64,000 nucleotides of DNA from Allacma fusca (GCA_947179485.1 OX359249.1:1922001-1986000), one strand, 5' to 3'; positions 48,221 to 63,237 are shown, counted from the stretch's first letter. Numbers and translations are program-made. The notes: a model not told the origin generated them from the letters alone.

Positions 48221-51200
48221 GTTGATGTACTTATGAGAGCTACCTCCTCAAAAGAACATTTTCTCGGTACCCCAGGATTATAAAAATATTTCGGCACGTC
48301 TCCACGAGGCACATTTTTAAATTTGTTCCTTCAAGGACTAAGCCCCTTCAAAGTTTCACTCTTTAGAAATAATTACCCCTAACTAAGAAGAAGTAACCTA
48401 AGAAGTAACTGTATGCTCTTCTAATGCCAGGCTCTTTTGCAGACCCGGAAGCAAATTAAGATTGGAGAAATAGGAATTTATATCTATACATTTTTTAGAG
48501 ATAGAATGCCCTCATGAGGAACTTCTTACACATCCAGCCCACTGTATAAGAATAAAATTTTCTAATATTTTTGTTCGAATTTTGAAATTGCGTGGGAGAG
48601 GGAATTTATTGCAACTTGCTGACTGTTGTTCTTACGGGAATTTAATAAGGCTTGTTATCTCCCCACTCAATCAATAGTCACATTATAATGATGTTTTGAC
48701 TCAGACCATTTCCATTTTTATTAAGGTTTCTCTTCATGCAGTACACTCTCCATAAATTGACTCCCACGCTCGTGGAAATTTGACGTGTATTTCCGTGCTG
48801 TTACAAATATATATAAAAATTAGAATTAAATGAAATGGAAAAACACTCGAAATAATTGGCGTGTTGGAATAGGTGGGGATCTACTTTAACTGTCGGAATT
48901 TTATTCCTGGAAGACTCCATAAATAAAATATTTTGGAAGTGTCACTTGTCAACATCTAGCTCTTCTGCTGGAACGTAATGAAGGAGAGAAAAGAAGACTC
49001 GCTCTAAAGAACCCCAGGCTTTTCCTCCATGATAGGAAATATTTGAACATATGTAGATACACATACGTAGATACATAACGTAGGGATATTAGTACAATAT
49101 TATTTCCCTAATAATAGTATCCGATTTTTTGATGGATGAAATTGTAGTAATTAGTTTAAGGAATGTTATTATAGCGCCAGGTGACTTTAAATGAAAAAAC
49201 AAATGACAAGCCATGAAAGCGAGCCATTAGCAATGACAAAGTAATTTCTAGTCAATAAATTATCATTAGCTCAATTACAAAGTCAAACGTGAATGACTCC
49301 TTGCATAGCAATTGGGACTTATTAAATAAGATCCCCGGACAAGTATTAATAGAAAGACGGGGAATTAATTAACTTGACTTACACTCAGGGAAACGATGCT
49401 TGTTCTCACACGACAGGTATTGTCAGAAGGAGCTCTCTTATGGCATACTAATTACGAGGGACTCCTCATGGTTGAGGTAAGCCTTAGCTGAGAATCGTGG
49501 GAGACTCTCCTGTCCATTTGTCACTCATTTGAAGCTGTAATCCTGACAATCATGCTTCCTGTTTTGACTGCCCACAATTTACAAAAAATGCAGGAACCAT
49601 AGAGACAGGATTTTTAAATTTTCAACCAACCAGCATCAAAATATTTCTTTAGAATTTAGTAGATACAGTAAACTTGTTACTATTGAAATTAAGTCTCGAC
49701 TTTCTCCCTGTGAATCCTCTCCTTTGACTTTACTGGAATAATTAAAATAAATTTGGAAATTTTCCAAAAGATTTAGCTCAAAAAGAGAGGTCATTGAGTT
49801 CATTAGCGTTCATTAGTGAGATTATTTGAGTTCATTGACCCTTTTGATCCCCAAAAATTTTGTTTTTTTTTTGAGAAAATTAACTCTGCTGAGTTAATAA
49901 GAAAAATCCTAATACATTTTTGAGCCTATACAACAACGCTCTCATAAAATGGTCTGTAACATCCAGAATACACTGTAAGCCCCCCCCCCTTTTATTCTCT
50001 TTCATTTAAGTTTACTATAATAGGGGCGGTAACGGTCTTGACAAAAGGCTCATCTCGAATTTTTATCTCCACGTTGTCTTTCAAGGGGAGATGCATAATA
50101 ATATATATATAAAGGTGGTTTATAGGAATAGTAGTGCACGTTATTTTATTTCTTCAGAATGTCCACAAAAATGATTGTGTTCTCATTATAAAGGCAATTA
50201 TTATTACTGAATGTCAGAACCTTGCATTTGCTTATTTACGTTACAAGGAAGAGTTGTTTACGATGACTCTCCCTGTTCAGTACACAGGGTGTCCTTATAC
50301 TTGGCTGGATTCCATCCCTTTTGTAGACCTTGCCTAAATAAAGTGTAGCCTCTCTGTAAGGGCACTCTTCCACAAAAAATATTTGACTCTGACACATAAT
50401 TATGTACATACCCTATACCCAACCACTTGTACTTTCGTATGTCTGGGGAATTCGATCTTCCCTTTGAACTCATATTAATGCCGGATGGCGGGTTTTTCCC
50501 CCTTGCTTTGGAATATTTATGAAATTAATGCAGTTAAAGTTGCATGGAGATTCCATAATGTGAAGTGTCCTCCGACCCAACAGTGGCTTTAATGATGGTC
50601 GATGTGAGAGTGATTCGAGATTCTTTTTACGAGATCATATAAAATCAAACCCAGTCGAAGCCCAAGTACATGCAGTGAGGTCTTGCTATAGCAGCCGTAT
50701 TATAGAATCAGTTTCTCTTGAAATCTTCCCGCACATTTGTGTTTACACTACAAAATTTCTATTAAAAACAACAACTGTAAAAAGTATTCTCGTTTGGACG
50801 GGCTCCCTTATAGGGAAGCGTCCATACAGAGTGCCCCGTGTAAAAGATCCCATGGTTTATTTTTAGACGAGCAAACTTGTTGGGACTCCCGATTGGCAAC
50901 AGTGTTATATGTATTTCCTGTAGATACTTCCAACAGCATGACACTATATATAAGAATCAAAATTTTTCCTTGCAGGCTCTATCGAGGGTAGTCTGTACGA
51001 GGGAACCGTTGTAACTTCCCCTGTGACCTAAGAATCTGGACATTTAATTTGAGAACTGAGCCCTACATTTAGTTCTGTGGGCCAAAAACTGACTCTGCAC
51101 TGTTGGGAGGAAGGGGCTTTTATTTATTTCGCATTTTATTCCAATAATACGCCTTTTCCTCTGCGAAATGAAAACAGTTCTTTTCACCAGACCTTTTTTT

Positions 51201-54200
51201 CTCCTATAAATCCCCTTTCTTGCAGAACCCTTTGTCCAAAATAATATTGCGGAAAGTTTCCCATGTTTTGTGTTGACCCTGTTTGGGTTTGAATTTGTGA
51301 CTCTCTCCCTTCCTCAATCTTTCACTCCATGCCCTAAATTATTTATTTCATGGATACAAATATCCACAAGCGTAAAACATGGAGAGTAAATATTGTCCTT
51401 GTTTATTCCCAACTTTCTTCCTCGTTGTCAGCTGGAGTCAAATTTGGGAAGGGAAGGAGTAGGGACTGTGTGTAGGAACTGAGTGAGGCGGAGAATCTCA
51501 AGTAGACTTTCTTAATATATTTATTGGGATTTTTTTATATTATTTTTTCCCATTGAAAATATTATGTGAACATGTGCACGTGCAGGGGCTTGTAAAATAT
51601 ATTCATGCAAAGCAAAGGTCTGGCCATTCTAAATTTCTTATTTTTTTTATCAATTCTACGCTCGTCGCAAATTGTTCGGAGAATCGGTGCTGATTATTTC
51701 ATCCGTGTCCCTGCTGAGTGCTGAGGCAACAACAGACGAAGGAGAGGAGTGAGGTGCAGTGATGAGTGCCACTTTAGTATGTGATAGGAGGTCGTTTCCC
51801 TTGTCCACTGAGTATTGCTATGTTATAGGAGCGTAGGCCGTTGTAAATGATGGTATATTAATATTTATCGTACAAATAATGAGAAAAAATGAATGACATG
51901 ATTGGAAATTATAGTGCAGAATCAATGATAATACTTTGCATGTAATCTGTTTATATGAGGGGCTGAAAAATAAAAGCTATTGTTGGAATCAAAGGAGTCA
52001 CTATTATTTTTGGCATGAGAGAGTGAACTACTACTTTGTTGTTAATAAAGTTGACCTGCCTTCGGTCATTTCTCTTAAACTTTCACTGACGCAGAATATC
52101 AAAGGCTACCACCAGCACTAACTAAGGTGAGTTTGACTTGAGAGTTTAGGAAATAAACAGAAAAGTAGACACACACGTGTCCTGAATCTAGTAGTGCTGT
52201 TCCTTGAAAATGCCAAACCCAGCTGTGTTGAGACAGGGTCGAAACTATTATCATTAGAGCTACTCTCAAGTTTTAACAATCCGTCCTGCGTACAAAATAG
52301 CGACTGAAGGAACCAGAATTTGAACCAAAGTTATGAATTTTATGACTTGGTTTCACGATGCGGCCCTGCCCTTTGGACTGCAAAAACTAACCTGGATCAT
52401 TTATCCGTGAGTTTACCAGGAGTTCACTGAGGACTTCTTCTGCATTCAATGGTATTACTTACGGCAAAAACCCCGCATGCATTAAGAAACATAGAGTCTG
52501 AGACACCTTATATTTATTTACTTATTCTGGAGGGTCAGTGAAGACAATTTTTGAACGATATGTAAGACAGTTTACAACAAAATGAGCAAAATCTTGAACT
52601 CCAGTCATATAATTATATATACACACGATATTATATTCTATGCGATACAGAGAGGTAGTGCCTGTCAAAGGTGCAAAAATCTTTCACCCGGTACCGAATC
52701 TAAAACCCATATTTCTAGTTTAGAATTTTTTGCAACAATATCCGTTCTCAAAGTTTTGGATGCTAAAATTTTGAACCAGGACCCAATCAGTTTTTTAGTT
52801 TTTACAACCAAACCTGAATACAAATTTAAAAAATTTCTGGAACTCGATCCCGGGTTTAACCATATTCGAACCACATGTCAAATATACAAATCCATCAAAT
52901 CTGCAAGTCACCAACATTTCTCTCAAGAAGGTTTGAGAAAATCCGTTAACTGTTGGGTGACCTAGGAATTTTTGAATGAGAATATTTATTCTTTCTAGCT
53001 CACCCTTATTTAGCGAATTCTCTCATCTGTTTAGCGTGATAAGGGAAAACCAGGTTTTTGAGTATTTTATCCTATTTTAACGGCTGTAAATAGAATGAGT
53101 GGGCTCCACTGACTGCTATTGCACACAAAAAAGCACCAAAATACTTTTCCAATCTGTGACAGAAACGCATCCCAGAATGTAAAAACGAAGTTGGTCCAGA
53201 ATCCAGTCTCTTTCCATAAACTCCAAATATTCCAATCAAGATAGCAAACGTGGGCCACAAGCACGCACCAACACGTACATATTTGTAGGGGCGAAATAAA
53301 ACGAAGTTCTCTATCTTTAATGTTTTGACGACTGGTTGCGTGCGTGTCTGCTTGTCCATCCTCACGAACAATGTCACCACAAAATTCAAATTTTTCATAA
53401 ACCCTATTGATTTTGGAGAAGATTCGTTCATTTATTTGACCTTAAGAAATTAAAATACGTCATATTTAAATGCATGTTAATTCATACATTGTCGCCTGAT
53501 ACCCCCGAACTTATAGATGCTCTGTACATGTTTCTTAAGTTTCGGGAAGTGACTAATATCCAAAAAGGCATCATGGGATCGAGTGTCTACGAAGAAAATG
53601 TTGAATCCAAATCGCACCCGAACCCAAATACCCGGGTGGAACCCGAGCCCGTAAGAGGCACTACGGAGATGTAATAGTTTTGCAGCCCACCGTTTTGAAA
53701 TGCATAAGTGTCTCCTGATGTGAGAAACCTCCTTATAAGAACATTTTAATTTTAGATGCGAAACTATTAAGACGCACTCCCGCTTACCACAACACTAATT
53801 TGACCCCGTTTAAGAGCATGCAATGTAAATTTACAAGTGCTTTTTGGACAGATTATTTTAATTGCCTTCAGTTATTCTTGACGCAAGTTTTGCTTCACAT
53901 AAAATGTCCAAGGTTCAAATCTTTTATTTAGTTTTACTCATTGAAGTACAGTTGTAGAAAGTCATTAGATGATATTATTATTTAAAAACATTTAAAAGAA
54001 ACATTTCTCATGTCGGAAAAGTTTCCACAACAAAGGATAGGCTTATTAAAATTAACTTATTAGCTCAAAATAGTAATCACAGTTAATTCTCTCCAGCAGC
54101 ATTTCAATTATTCCTGTTTTCATTCTTTCTCACAATCATTATATACGTCTAGTCTTTCTTTTTTTTGGGGGAGGGAGGGAGGGGTGTTCTCTGTTAATAA

Positions 54201-57200
54201 AAGGATTGACGTGGATTTGTTTGTCATGGTAGATCATTGGAGAAAATTTGTATTTGTCCTGATACAAATACAACTCCACTAAATACTCCTTCTACTTCCC
54301 AGTGCGTGTATGGGTGTTTTTCATTAATTTTTGGAGTAAAAATGGATGATTAAATGGAAGAGCTTGCTTTATTTTACTTTTAATTTTGATAAAAGCTTCG
54401 GGAGCAGAATTAACCACAAGATGAAGTTTTGAGGGGAGAATTAATTTTGTGTCTATTTGAGTAAATGCTACCTTTCACCTTTCAATTTCCAACTACTCTC
54501 CCCTCTCTCTATCTCCCTGTATCACAATCACACATTATTGTACCCAAAGGGAATGAAGATTTCCACAACAACTTATCTATATGAGACAATATGCTGATAT
54601 GACTATCTATATGAGTCAAACTATATTTTTGCTACTACAGGAAGCAGTCCGCTATAGGGACTGTTACCTGTGTACATTATTTTACAAAGGAATATTAGTA
54701 ATATTCCAAGATGCGTACGAGTGTTATTAGTACTCTCCAGAAAATGCTTTTTTAAGGTAGTCTCATAAAGGGGTTTATTGTTAATGGAAAAGGAATGTTT
54801 CAATAACTTGCAGCTCTACTATTAAATAGCAGCTCTGTATTTACTGACAGGGAACTGTGGGATATATACAATATTACTCAGTTTCCTTGAACTACTGAAA
54901 TCCCTATCGCAACCTATCACACATCATTAATATCTTGGTTCATTCACTTATATGTAATTATCTACATATGTAATTGTATAGATACATGTTTTTGATATAC
55001 AGGAAATATTGTGAGTAAGTATGGAGTTACAATGCAGTGGGATTTGTAGTAATAGGTCGGTTTCTTAGTGGATGGCTCATAACTTAAGGCTTTCGTACAA
55101 ACACACATTTGGCATTAACTCAAATACATATTGATTAATCTGATCAAAAGTTGACAGAATTGCATCCAATTTTCGGCTAAGCACCTTGTCGAAATACAGT
55201 GAAGACAAATCAGACAAGATCCGTTTCCTCTTGTGACCGAAGGTCCATAGTCTGCATAGTCATTGCATAGTATGCTAAGCACATTGTCACTTTCTGCGTA
55301 AGCTGATTTCAAACACTGCCACTCAGAGTTTTCTTCTCGACAAGCGGTCAGAGACCTTTGAGTTGTACATCATATCGTCATTCAAACATTTACAAAAAAA
55401 ATCTCTGATTTTCTGAACACTGTCTTTGCCATGTTTTCAACTTGTACGCATTCTAATCTAATTTTATGCTATGCAAATGTAATTGCATTAGAAATTACTC
55501 CTTTTATGTTTACCTTGATTGTAAAAATCCTACTCTTCCTGTTTCCTTACAACTCAGAGCCCTATAAAAGGGACCCCAGTCTGTATCTACTCGGGGCTTT
55601 AGTCTTTCTCTAACCTCTTAGAAAGGGCTATCTATACAGTCTGACAGTCCTAACAACTCATTCCTCCTCGAGACACTGACCAAAGGAATTTCCAAGTGTG
55701 ACAAGTCTAAGAGATAAAGAGATATTCTTTCCATCCCTTCGACAGAGGATTCTCCAGTGGGACAATTCTAAAAGAAACCAAGTTCGGGAACTCCTTCACT
55801 TGTCCATCCTTATTTTTATGTTGTGGCATTTTAGGATTAAATTGAGTTATGTACCTGATGAGCTACTAAAATAATTGGCTTTGGATAGTAACAAAATATC
55901 AAACCATTCCGTCCTGTTTTTTCTATTCGTAAACAGCTCATTGTCATCTCAGCATCATCCTCGACATTTTCCTTAACTCTCAAGTACAGAATATCCATCC
56001 AAGTATAAATCCATGTATTGATCCTTTATTTTTTCTCTTGTGAAAAAGAGAAGCAACAATTTCATGAAATTGCCAAAGTAGGGATAAGTTGAGAGTAATA
56101 AAATAGTCGGGATAAAGAGTGTCCACTGAGCTAATGGGGTGCTTGGAGTCTGGAATTTTGGAGTTTGTGAGATCTCCGTTGACGAACACATGAAATGGTT
56201 GTGAGTGATTGAAGCGGAGGAAAAGAGCATTAAAAATATTGTAGTAACGGTAGAAAAAGAAGACATGTTTGATGGCTAAGCTCCTGTACAAAAAAATGAT
56301 CCATGGCAGCTGCTGTTTGTTTTCATCCTGGAAACCGCATATAAAGCATTTTTGTTTGCACAGTCACAATTCTCTATTTCCAACATTTTTCTACCATTTT
56401 TCTATTTTTTTCCTCTTCTCCAAATAGTCCTGGTTTCTTTGTCTCTCCTTCCTCCCTTGTTATTAGAGAGGCTTCAAAACTCCTTTATGTTTTCATCTTT
56501 ACTCCACCGTATCCTTATATAGTATACTCTCGCTACAGCGGCGCCCCTCAAAACCACCAAGTTTTGACCCCACTAATGGCAAGCTATTTTAACGATGGGA
56601 ATTATCATTGCTCTAAACCGACCTGCCTCTAAAAATCCTTAAACCCAAATTAACAACGATACTACAAGGGGCCTTCCTACAGCCAGAGTGGAGTGTATGA
56701 GGAATGTGGCCTTTTATCCCCACAACTCAATCCATGTGCAGGGACGTTTGTAAAAACATTATTTGTACAATGTCTTGGCCTTCCATTAGACGCTAATCCA
56801 AAGCGCAGGGAAATACTACATCAAGTCTCACGGGAAGGTACAGTGCACTCTATCTATAAATAACACATCCTCAGAGCGTCTGCAATTTTAACCAGGGTAA
56901 TTACCCTTGTGGTAAACGGGAATGCCGGTATTACTATAATTTTTTCCTCATCCGATGACAATTCTCTTATAAGGGGGTCCGGGATTGCAAGCGCACATTC
57001 AGCATGAGGGAGCTGAGTACTGGCGCTCTTTCCCCCTACACTTTCTCACTTGAGTTATTCTCGAATGCTCTTATAAAGGGGGAAGCTTACCATGTGCTAA
57101 TAGAAAGGCCTGTAAATATATGAGCCCTAAAGAGAAAGTCCTCTTATACAGAGCGCCATGACGACAGTTCATTGTGCACAATTTTATGCAAATAGAAAAA

Positions 57201-57479
57201 TTAGCATGAAGGTAAACGAAAATGCCCGGGCATTTTTCTGTCCCTATGATGTATAAGGAATGGGACATAAACTGCTAGGTAGAAGGATATTCGTAAGTGA
57301 GAAAACAATGTGTACGGCTCTCTATTTTTGATACTTGCACTTCATATTAATTTCGTATGGGAGTTACAGTCAGTTAGAAGAAAATATTCTAATGCATTGT
57401 GTATAAAATTGAACATTATTATAAATATGTAGTATCCCATGGCATGAGTATATATTATATATATATCTTTAAATAATTA
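48221..57479. other. Long gene-poor spacer with scattered TIR-like motifs
   Basis: No gene is recognised over about 9 kb. Motifs of the CTTATAAGNG / CTCGCTACAGCGG type occur near 49940, 50680, 51000, 53715, 54650, 56525, 56960 and 57065. A C run (49981-49989) and a G/A-rich tract (54165-54186) are present. The 53575-53655 stretch with ACCCGAACCC..ACCCGGGTGG resembles the interior of other hAT MITEs but has no ends. Frames of 119-127 codons at 52582-52965 and 53072-53431 lack any recognisable domain. Confidence 0.4.
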
Positions 57480-60375
57480 TACCAGGAGTAATGTGTGTGT
57501 GTATATGCAAAGGTAATTCCACACATATACTCCACTGGGGGTTATAATTGACTGAGTAAACAGAATCCATGTTTGCCCTTTTCACTCCGATTCCTTGCGA
57601 TTTTCTCTTGAGCACGACAAGTATTTTATATTTTGAGTCAATAATTATTATACATACATAGCGCCTGCATATTTCCCATGTCAGAGAGAGAGGGAACGCA
57701 TTGGAATCAGTGGGGGTTCCGAGGACACAATTTTCAAGTTCCTGCAAAGTACGGAGCAATTTCGGGCCAACAGTCAAGTTGGTCTAATGAAAAACAAAGA
57801 GAAATCCTTGGTTACAGTTGTTTTTAAACCGATCCCCTTATAACACCAATTTTTGGAGTGGGGGGTGGCAGAAATAGCTGAAAAATATCCCGTTTTTGGT
57901 ACAATGTCAATTTGTATAATTAGATATTTGTTGAAACAGGAAATCCAGTAAAATCTCATTACGTGCTACAATCTTTGAAAAGATCTTACAAATCTTTTAA
58001 AGGGAACTGTTACAAGACTCATCCTAACATAAAAAGCTCGTTATAAAGCTCCTACTAACCTGGTCTCGCCATCCATGTACAAAATGCTAATAAACCATTT
58101 ATGAGGTGATAGTTTTTATATAATTATACAAATCTCCACCCCCTTTGAAATTCCATATAACGAGGTTTAACTTGATGCGACGGAAAGTAGTGTCAGGAAG
58201 TTATTGAAAGTCATTGGACCCGGAGTGAGGACCACAGGATGGGAAAAAAATTTCTTCGGAATCGGCATACAGGACAAAATTAGGGAAAGGGTTGCGAAGA
58301 GTCGACAGTGCTCTCTTGCTATCTCAGTCCCTCCTATAAAAGCCCATTGTGCAGGAGCTATTTGGGATACTTTCTCCTTCAGCCCGATTCAGTCTACGAG
58401 TAAATATCTGCTCCATTCAAGGTCGCCACTATATCTAGACTAGCGAGTGTGCTCATTGAACAGGGGTATGTTTCAGTCCCCACTGTGATTCCATGTAATT
58501 AAGTAGTTGGGAAAAGAAGTGTAATCTGGGGAGGAATTTTCGGAATGGCTTTTACAGGGATTGAAATGATAGAAGGTGAATTGATGGAGTCAGGAGTAAA
58601 ATCTCGTTGTAAAGGACTCACTGTCCAGGGCAGCTGTCTATCCCTTATGGAAATATCCCTCATGGTCAGTTTTTGAAGCACTGTGAGAACGTATGACCGG
58701 ACCGAGTTGATGCGTCCCTTGTAAGGAAAGTTCCCTTAGAGACGGGTCCCTCATATAGAGATGTTACTGTAAAAGGGCTGGAATGGGAGTAGTGGACATT
58801 TGACTTGATATAGCATAGGACATTCGTCCTACTTCCTGTAATTACTAATGTTCGGACACGTAATATGGAGCAAGAATCATAGGAAAAAATTCCGAAGCTC
58901 CACGTGTCCAAAGAGTTCCATGTTCTACAGTAAAATCTCGTTGGAAGGGATTCATGGCTAGGGAGACTGTCGTTGTAAGAAATGAATTTACTTCTTTTCC
59001 CTTTCCATTGCACAATGCTCCGGGAACTACTCCTAGGGATATTTTTATAAGGGACCCCGCTCTGGGGATATTCCCTACTAGCTTTACAAGACCCTACTCC
59101 AGACATGTCAAATTAGTAATGGAATGAAAGCTCGAAGGTTGACAGGAACTGTCGGTGAGGAAAAGATCACAAGTGTCACATTGCATGCCACAGGGGTTTG
59201 GAACACACGTTTCGTGCTTATTTATGCGTAGTGCCCTCTGGCCATGAGGTTCCCTAGACCGACATGGAACGCTTAAGCCTATTACACAAGCGGACTCCCT
59301 CCGGGGAAATCTTACATTGGGCTGAACAGGAATGTTACAAAATATTTTTCTCTTCAAAAAGGAAATAATAATTATTGATGACACTGACCACCCCGCTTGA
59401 TGTCCAAATATTTACAGAGAAGTTGTTTTAACAAGGACGACATGTTGTTAGCTTCTACGCCTACACCGAGAAAAACTATAGCTGCCAGGTAAATTCGAAT
59501 TTCCAAATATATTTGTTCTTAAGGAGAAAGTCCTCTTTTGAAGAGCTTCCCTGTACAGAGACTCACTCTGCCTCCTCTTGTGAGGGCAATATTTCAAATG
59601 ATGGTGTACAGCAGGTAAATCACTCTTATAAGGGGTTCTTATAAGGGGATTACTAAGGAAAATATTAGTTATAACGGGAAGAACTACTGTTAGTATTATG
59701 GGAATGTGTGGAAATATTTTCACCCTGGAAAAAAAGATGAGTGTGAGACAATGAGCTCATCACAAGGAGAGTCGACTGTATAATACGTAGTTATGTATGA
59801 GCCACTTTCCCTCCCCGATAGCATCAATGACGACCATTAGTCTGAGGGAATCTATAGAAATGGTCCTTAGGGATAAAGTTGTGGGGAAATGGAGGGGAGA
59901 GAAATAGATATCTGGCTTTTTGTCCACGTATTTACCACATCATATGATGTTTCCCCTGGACATTTTTAGAAAACCTGGGAATGGGCTCCAAATACATTAT
60001 GATATGAAATTACTCTCGGTAGGAACTCAATGAGGACACGACCTTGAGCAAATACCTTTAACTATGTACATATGCACAACAGTGGAGTCCCACACATTCA
60101 AATCTCAAGACTCACCATCAGTCCTCAACCACTTTCACTTCCTCATCCAAACAATGATTTTTCTCCACATCCAATGACTTTTCTTGAGGAACAATGGAAA
60201 TCATGTGTAATCTACGGAGAATGATGAGTCTCAGGGTAATTCCCCACTTTTATATCGGAGTCAAAAAGGACCATTACCACGTGTCCCAAATAAAATCACA
60301 TGGAAAGAAACCCTTATTTTTGTTCCTGGTCTTCATCATTGGGATAGTTAGCAGCTGATTGCCCATCATTTCACA
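57480..60375 (+). repeat. Right copy of the old direct duplication of non-coding DNA
   Basis: Partner of 12560-14350, longer because TIR-like sequences and other material lie within it (for example 57945-58160 and 58590-58780). Shared anchors include TCTCTTGAGCACGACAAG (about 57602), TCAAGTTGGT plus AATGAAAAAC (about 57773), GGAATGGGAGTAGTGGACAT (about 58779), CCACGTG with flanks (about 58900) and the core 60174-60372. The core matches 14149-14348 with one difference in its first 68 bases and contains CACGTG and CAGCTG E-box words. The minus-strand frames in this stretch (58666-59106, 146 codons) are not kept in the left copy, so they are not coding. Confidence 0.85.
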
Positions 60376-63237
60376 CTATTCTTCCGCAGACTTTCTCCAA
60401 AGTAAGCAACTTTCCCTGTTTCCACATATACAGTCAACTCTCCCTATACAACACTTCCCTGGGACGACACAGTGATTCTGAGAGCCTCCCGAGATCCTTC
60501 GACATTTCCGCATAATTATTCATGGCCACGTCTTGGACGGTTGACAATGTCAGGGTAATACAAACACTGGGGGTACAATTTTGTTTACAATAAAAAAGAA
60601 CGGGCTGAGATAGGCCTCGCTTACTATTTTATTTTCTTCTAATAAAATCTTCTGTTGATAAAAGGATTGACAAAGTCAGCTCCCAATACGGCGGTTAGTA
60701 TGTAGCGATTTTCTATGTAATGACGAAAACAATTCTTGTTATATCCCAATTGTCTTTTTTCTCCTTACAACAGCGTACACACTAAAATCTCGCTTTAAGA
60801 GATTTCCCTAAGAAAGCATTTTCTTGAAATACTCAGAAACATTCCCTATTATCTAAAGGTAGTAGGAAAGCTCGCTTACTGGATGTCAAAGGAAGAGCTT
60901 GTTTAATCTCGTTATAGCGGACCTCTCTGGAAGAGTCCCAGCCAGAGGATATTATCTAAAGTGGCAAATCAATTAAAAAAAATTTCGATTAAAACAAAAT
61001 GATTTAATTAATCATTGTTTCACCACATGCCAATTAAATTAGATACATTAAGAAAAAGTACTGCCTAAAGAACAAGTTTCAAAGGCTTACTTGAATAATA
61101 CTTTGTAGTATGCACTTAGTTTGTTTTATTTGTGAGTGAAAGCTGCATGTTCAACGCTGCTTTGATTTCAGGCATGTTTCCACGAAACCTTTCCAGGCTA
61201 AGTTTGCCTCTTGGTCAAACGTGGTCAAACTCAAGTCAAATTTTATGGATTTATTTACTTTGTCGGAAATTCAAAATAACATGTTTCCGTCGTAAACATT
61301 ATTATCTTTTTATCAAGTTGAGTTAATGTTTAAAAAATGAGAAAGCCCTGAACACACAGAAGTGTGAATTCCTACAGAGATCACACGTGACCGTCTAATT
61401 ACAACAATAAATTACGGGAAGCTTCAAACTAATTATTAGAGGGAATGAAACTTTAAAACGAGCCAATTATTAAAGTGGAAAAAAAGTTTCACTCCTCCAT
61501 TACTACACATGTTGGTTTAGATTATGAACACAAATTTTCAAGGTGTATTTCTGGAAGGTAACACAATTATGTACTGACAAATTTGTGTAGTGGGTTTGAT
61601 ATTGAATGCACTAATTTTCAAACTCCTGGGATCTTCGTTTAAAAGATTCCGTATCCTCAGGCAATGTGGCAAATGTGTGGAAATTGACACATGTGGCAAG
61701 TTCATTTTGTTTATTTATCATTACAAATTTACTTGACATTAAATATTTACAAACCCCACCTTTTCCAAACTTTTCTCAAATTCCAAAACTGAAAAATCCA
61801 GGCTTCAGGAACCAACCACCTGTTTGGATATTTTTAAATTGTCAACTTAGCAAGATCATAGGATACCTAGGATCACTTTCAATACAAGTGTCGTAAAAAA
61901 ATCCAAACAAAGTTTCAATATATGAACGTGAATGCCGGACATAGATTTTTTTTTCAAACAAAATCACAATTGAAGAAAATGAGAATGCGCTCAAATAAAT
62001 TGTCAATTGTCAGTGCAGCAAATGCTTTGTCTCCGGAGCTTTTGATAATGATACTATTATATTCCAGGAAGAAATGAAAATCCTTTTTCGCCTCACCAGA
62101 TCTTCCCATTCGCATTTTTCAATAAAGTCTCCTGAAATGCTGTTTGGCCTCAAAAAATGTTGCGACTACAATAATTATTTTATGATGAGAATACTGACAA
62201 TTTCTGGATGCTACAATATACTTTCTTCCCGGCCTGCCCAAGAAGGACATGGTTTAAAAATTCTCAGTTCACTTTTTTAAACTTGCCCAAGAAAATAACT
62301 TAAACATTATATTAAATAACTTAAATATTTAAACTACTAGCCCAAACGTCTTAAAATTTTTCCAAAATTTTACGGAGTGCTTTTTAAATCTCGATACAAA
62401 ATGACTTAAAAATGGGGAATTGCATTTCGTCGCGTTCCCGCAAGGCGGGGGAGGGGAAGAGAATATTGTGACACTCTTTGAGTAATAATTGTTGCATTTT
62501 GAGACCATACAGCAGAAGGTGATTTCGGTGAAAAGAAGCGCCATCAGATGCACGTAATTCCTTTTGTACCACCAATCCCATCTACTCCAAGGACAATACG
62601 GTTGAGTCACGTGAAAATATTTCCGGAAAGTTCAATGAGTTGACTAACGCTCCAGATTCTATTATCGTGAGTGATCAAAGACGAGTATCAAAGAAGGGAA
62701 AGAAAGAGTGGAAGTCAGAGTCATTACGTCCTTTTCAATGTAAATATTTGAGCAGCTGTGTTGAGTTTTAAATGCAGGCGTCCAATTGCCAGTAGAATAA
62801 AAATGATATTTATAGATTTACACGTAACGATTTATAAAGTCCACTCTTTTCTTGTCATTTTTTCTTATAATTTATTGAATGTGAACGGTGCACTCCCTTT
62901 GTCAAAAATAAAAAAACAATATTATATACGATTTCATATTTAATAAATTAAACTTATCAAATAAGTAACCAAATTGAACAAAATTACGATAAGAATCAAC
63001 CGGTAAAGAGCTAAGATTTGATGGTGATCCTGCAAAGTTGAAATAAATGTTTACATACTGCACTTTTGTCCATAGTGCCCCAAAAGCAGTGGTTTAAAAA
63101 CAAAGACACAAATATTCAACAAACTTAAAAAAGTCACAATTAAATGGAAAAGTAGGATTTCTGTAAAATTTGCAAAATTTCAGAAACTCGGGCTTTTTGT
63201 TCCATAATGACACCTAAATATACTGACCATTCCCATG
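60376..63237. other. Gene-poor spacer
   Basis: TIR-like motifs start at 60429, about 60780 and about 60900. No gene recognised; frames at 61666-61896 and 62329-62610 look like chance. Confidence 0.4.

Noticed and set aside
52582-53431. Frames of 127 codons (plus) and 119 codons (minus) next to each other
   Set aside because: Both lack recognisable families, and partially open frames occur on both strands over the same DNA, as expected by chance.
53575-53655. Fragment of another CCCGGGTT-type hAT MITE
   Set aside because: No terminal repeats or target duplication could be found.
58666-59106. A 146-codon minus-strand frame, the longest outside the transposon region at the left
   Set aside because: It spans TIR-like motifs and lies in the duplicated non-coding block; the partner copy at 13 kb does not keep the frame.
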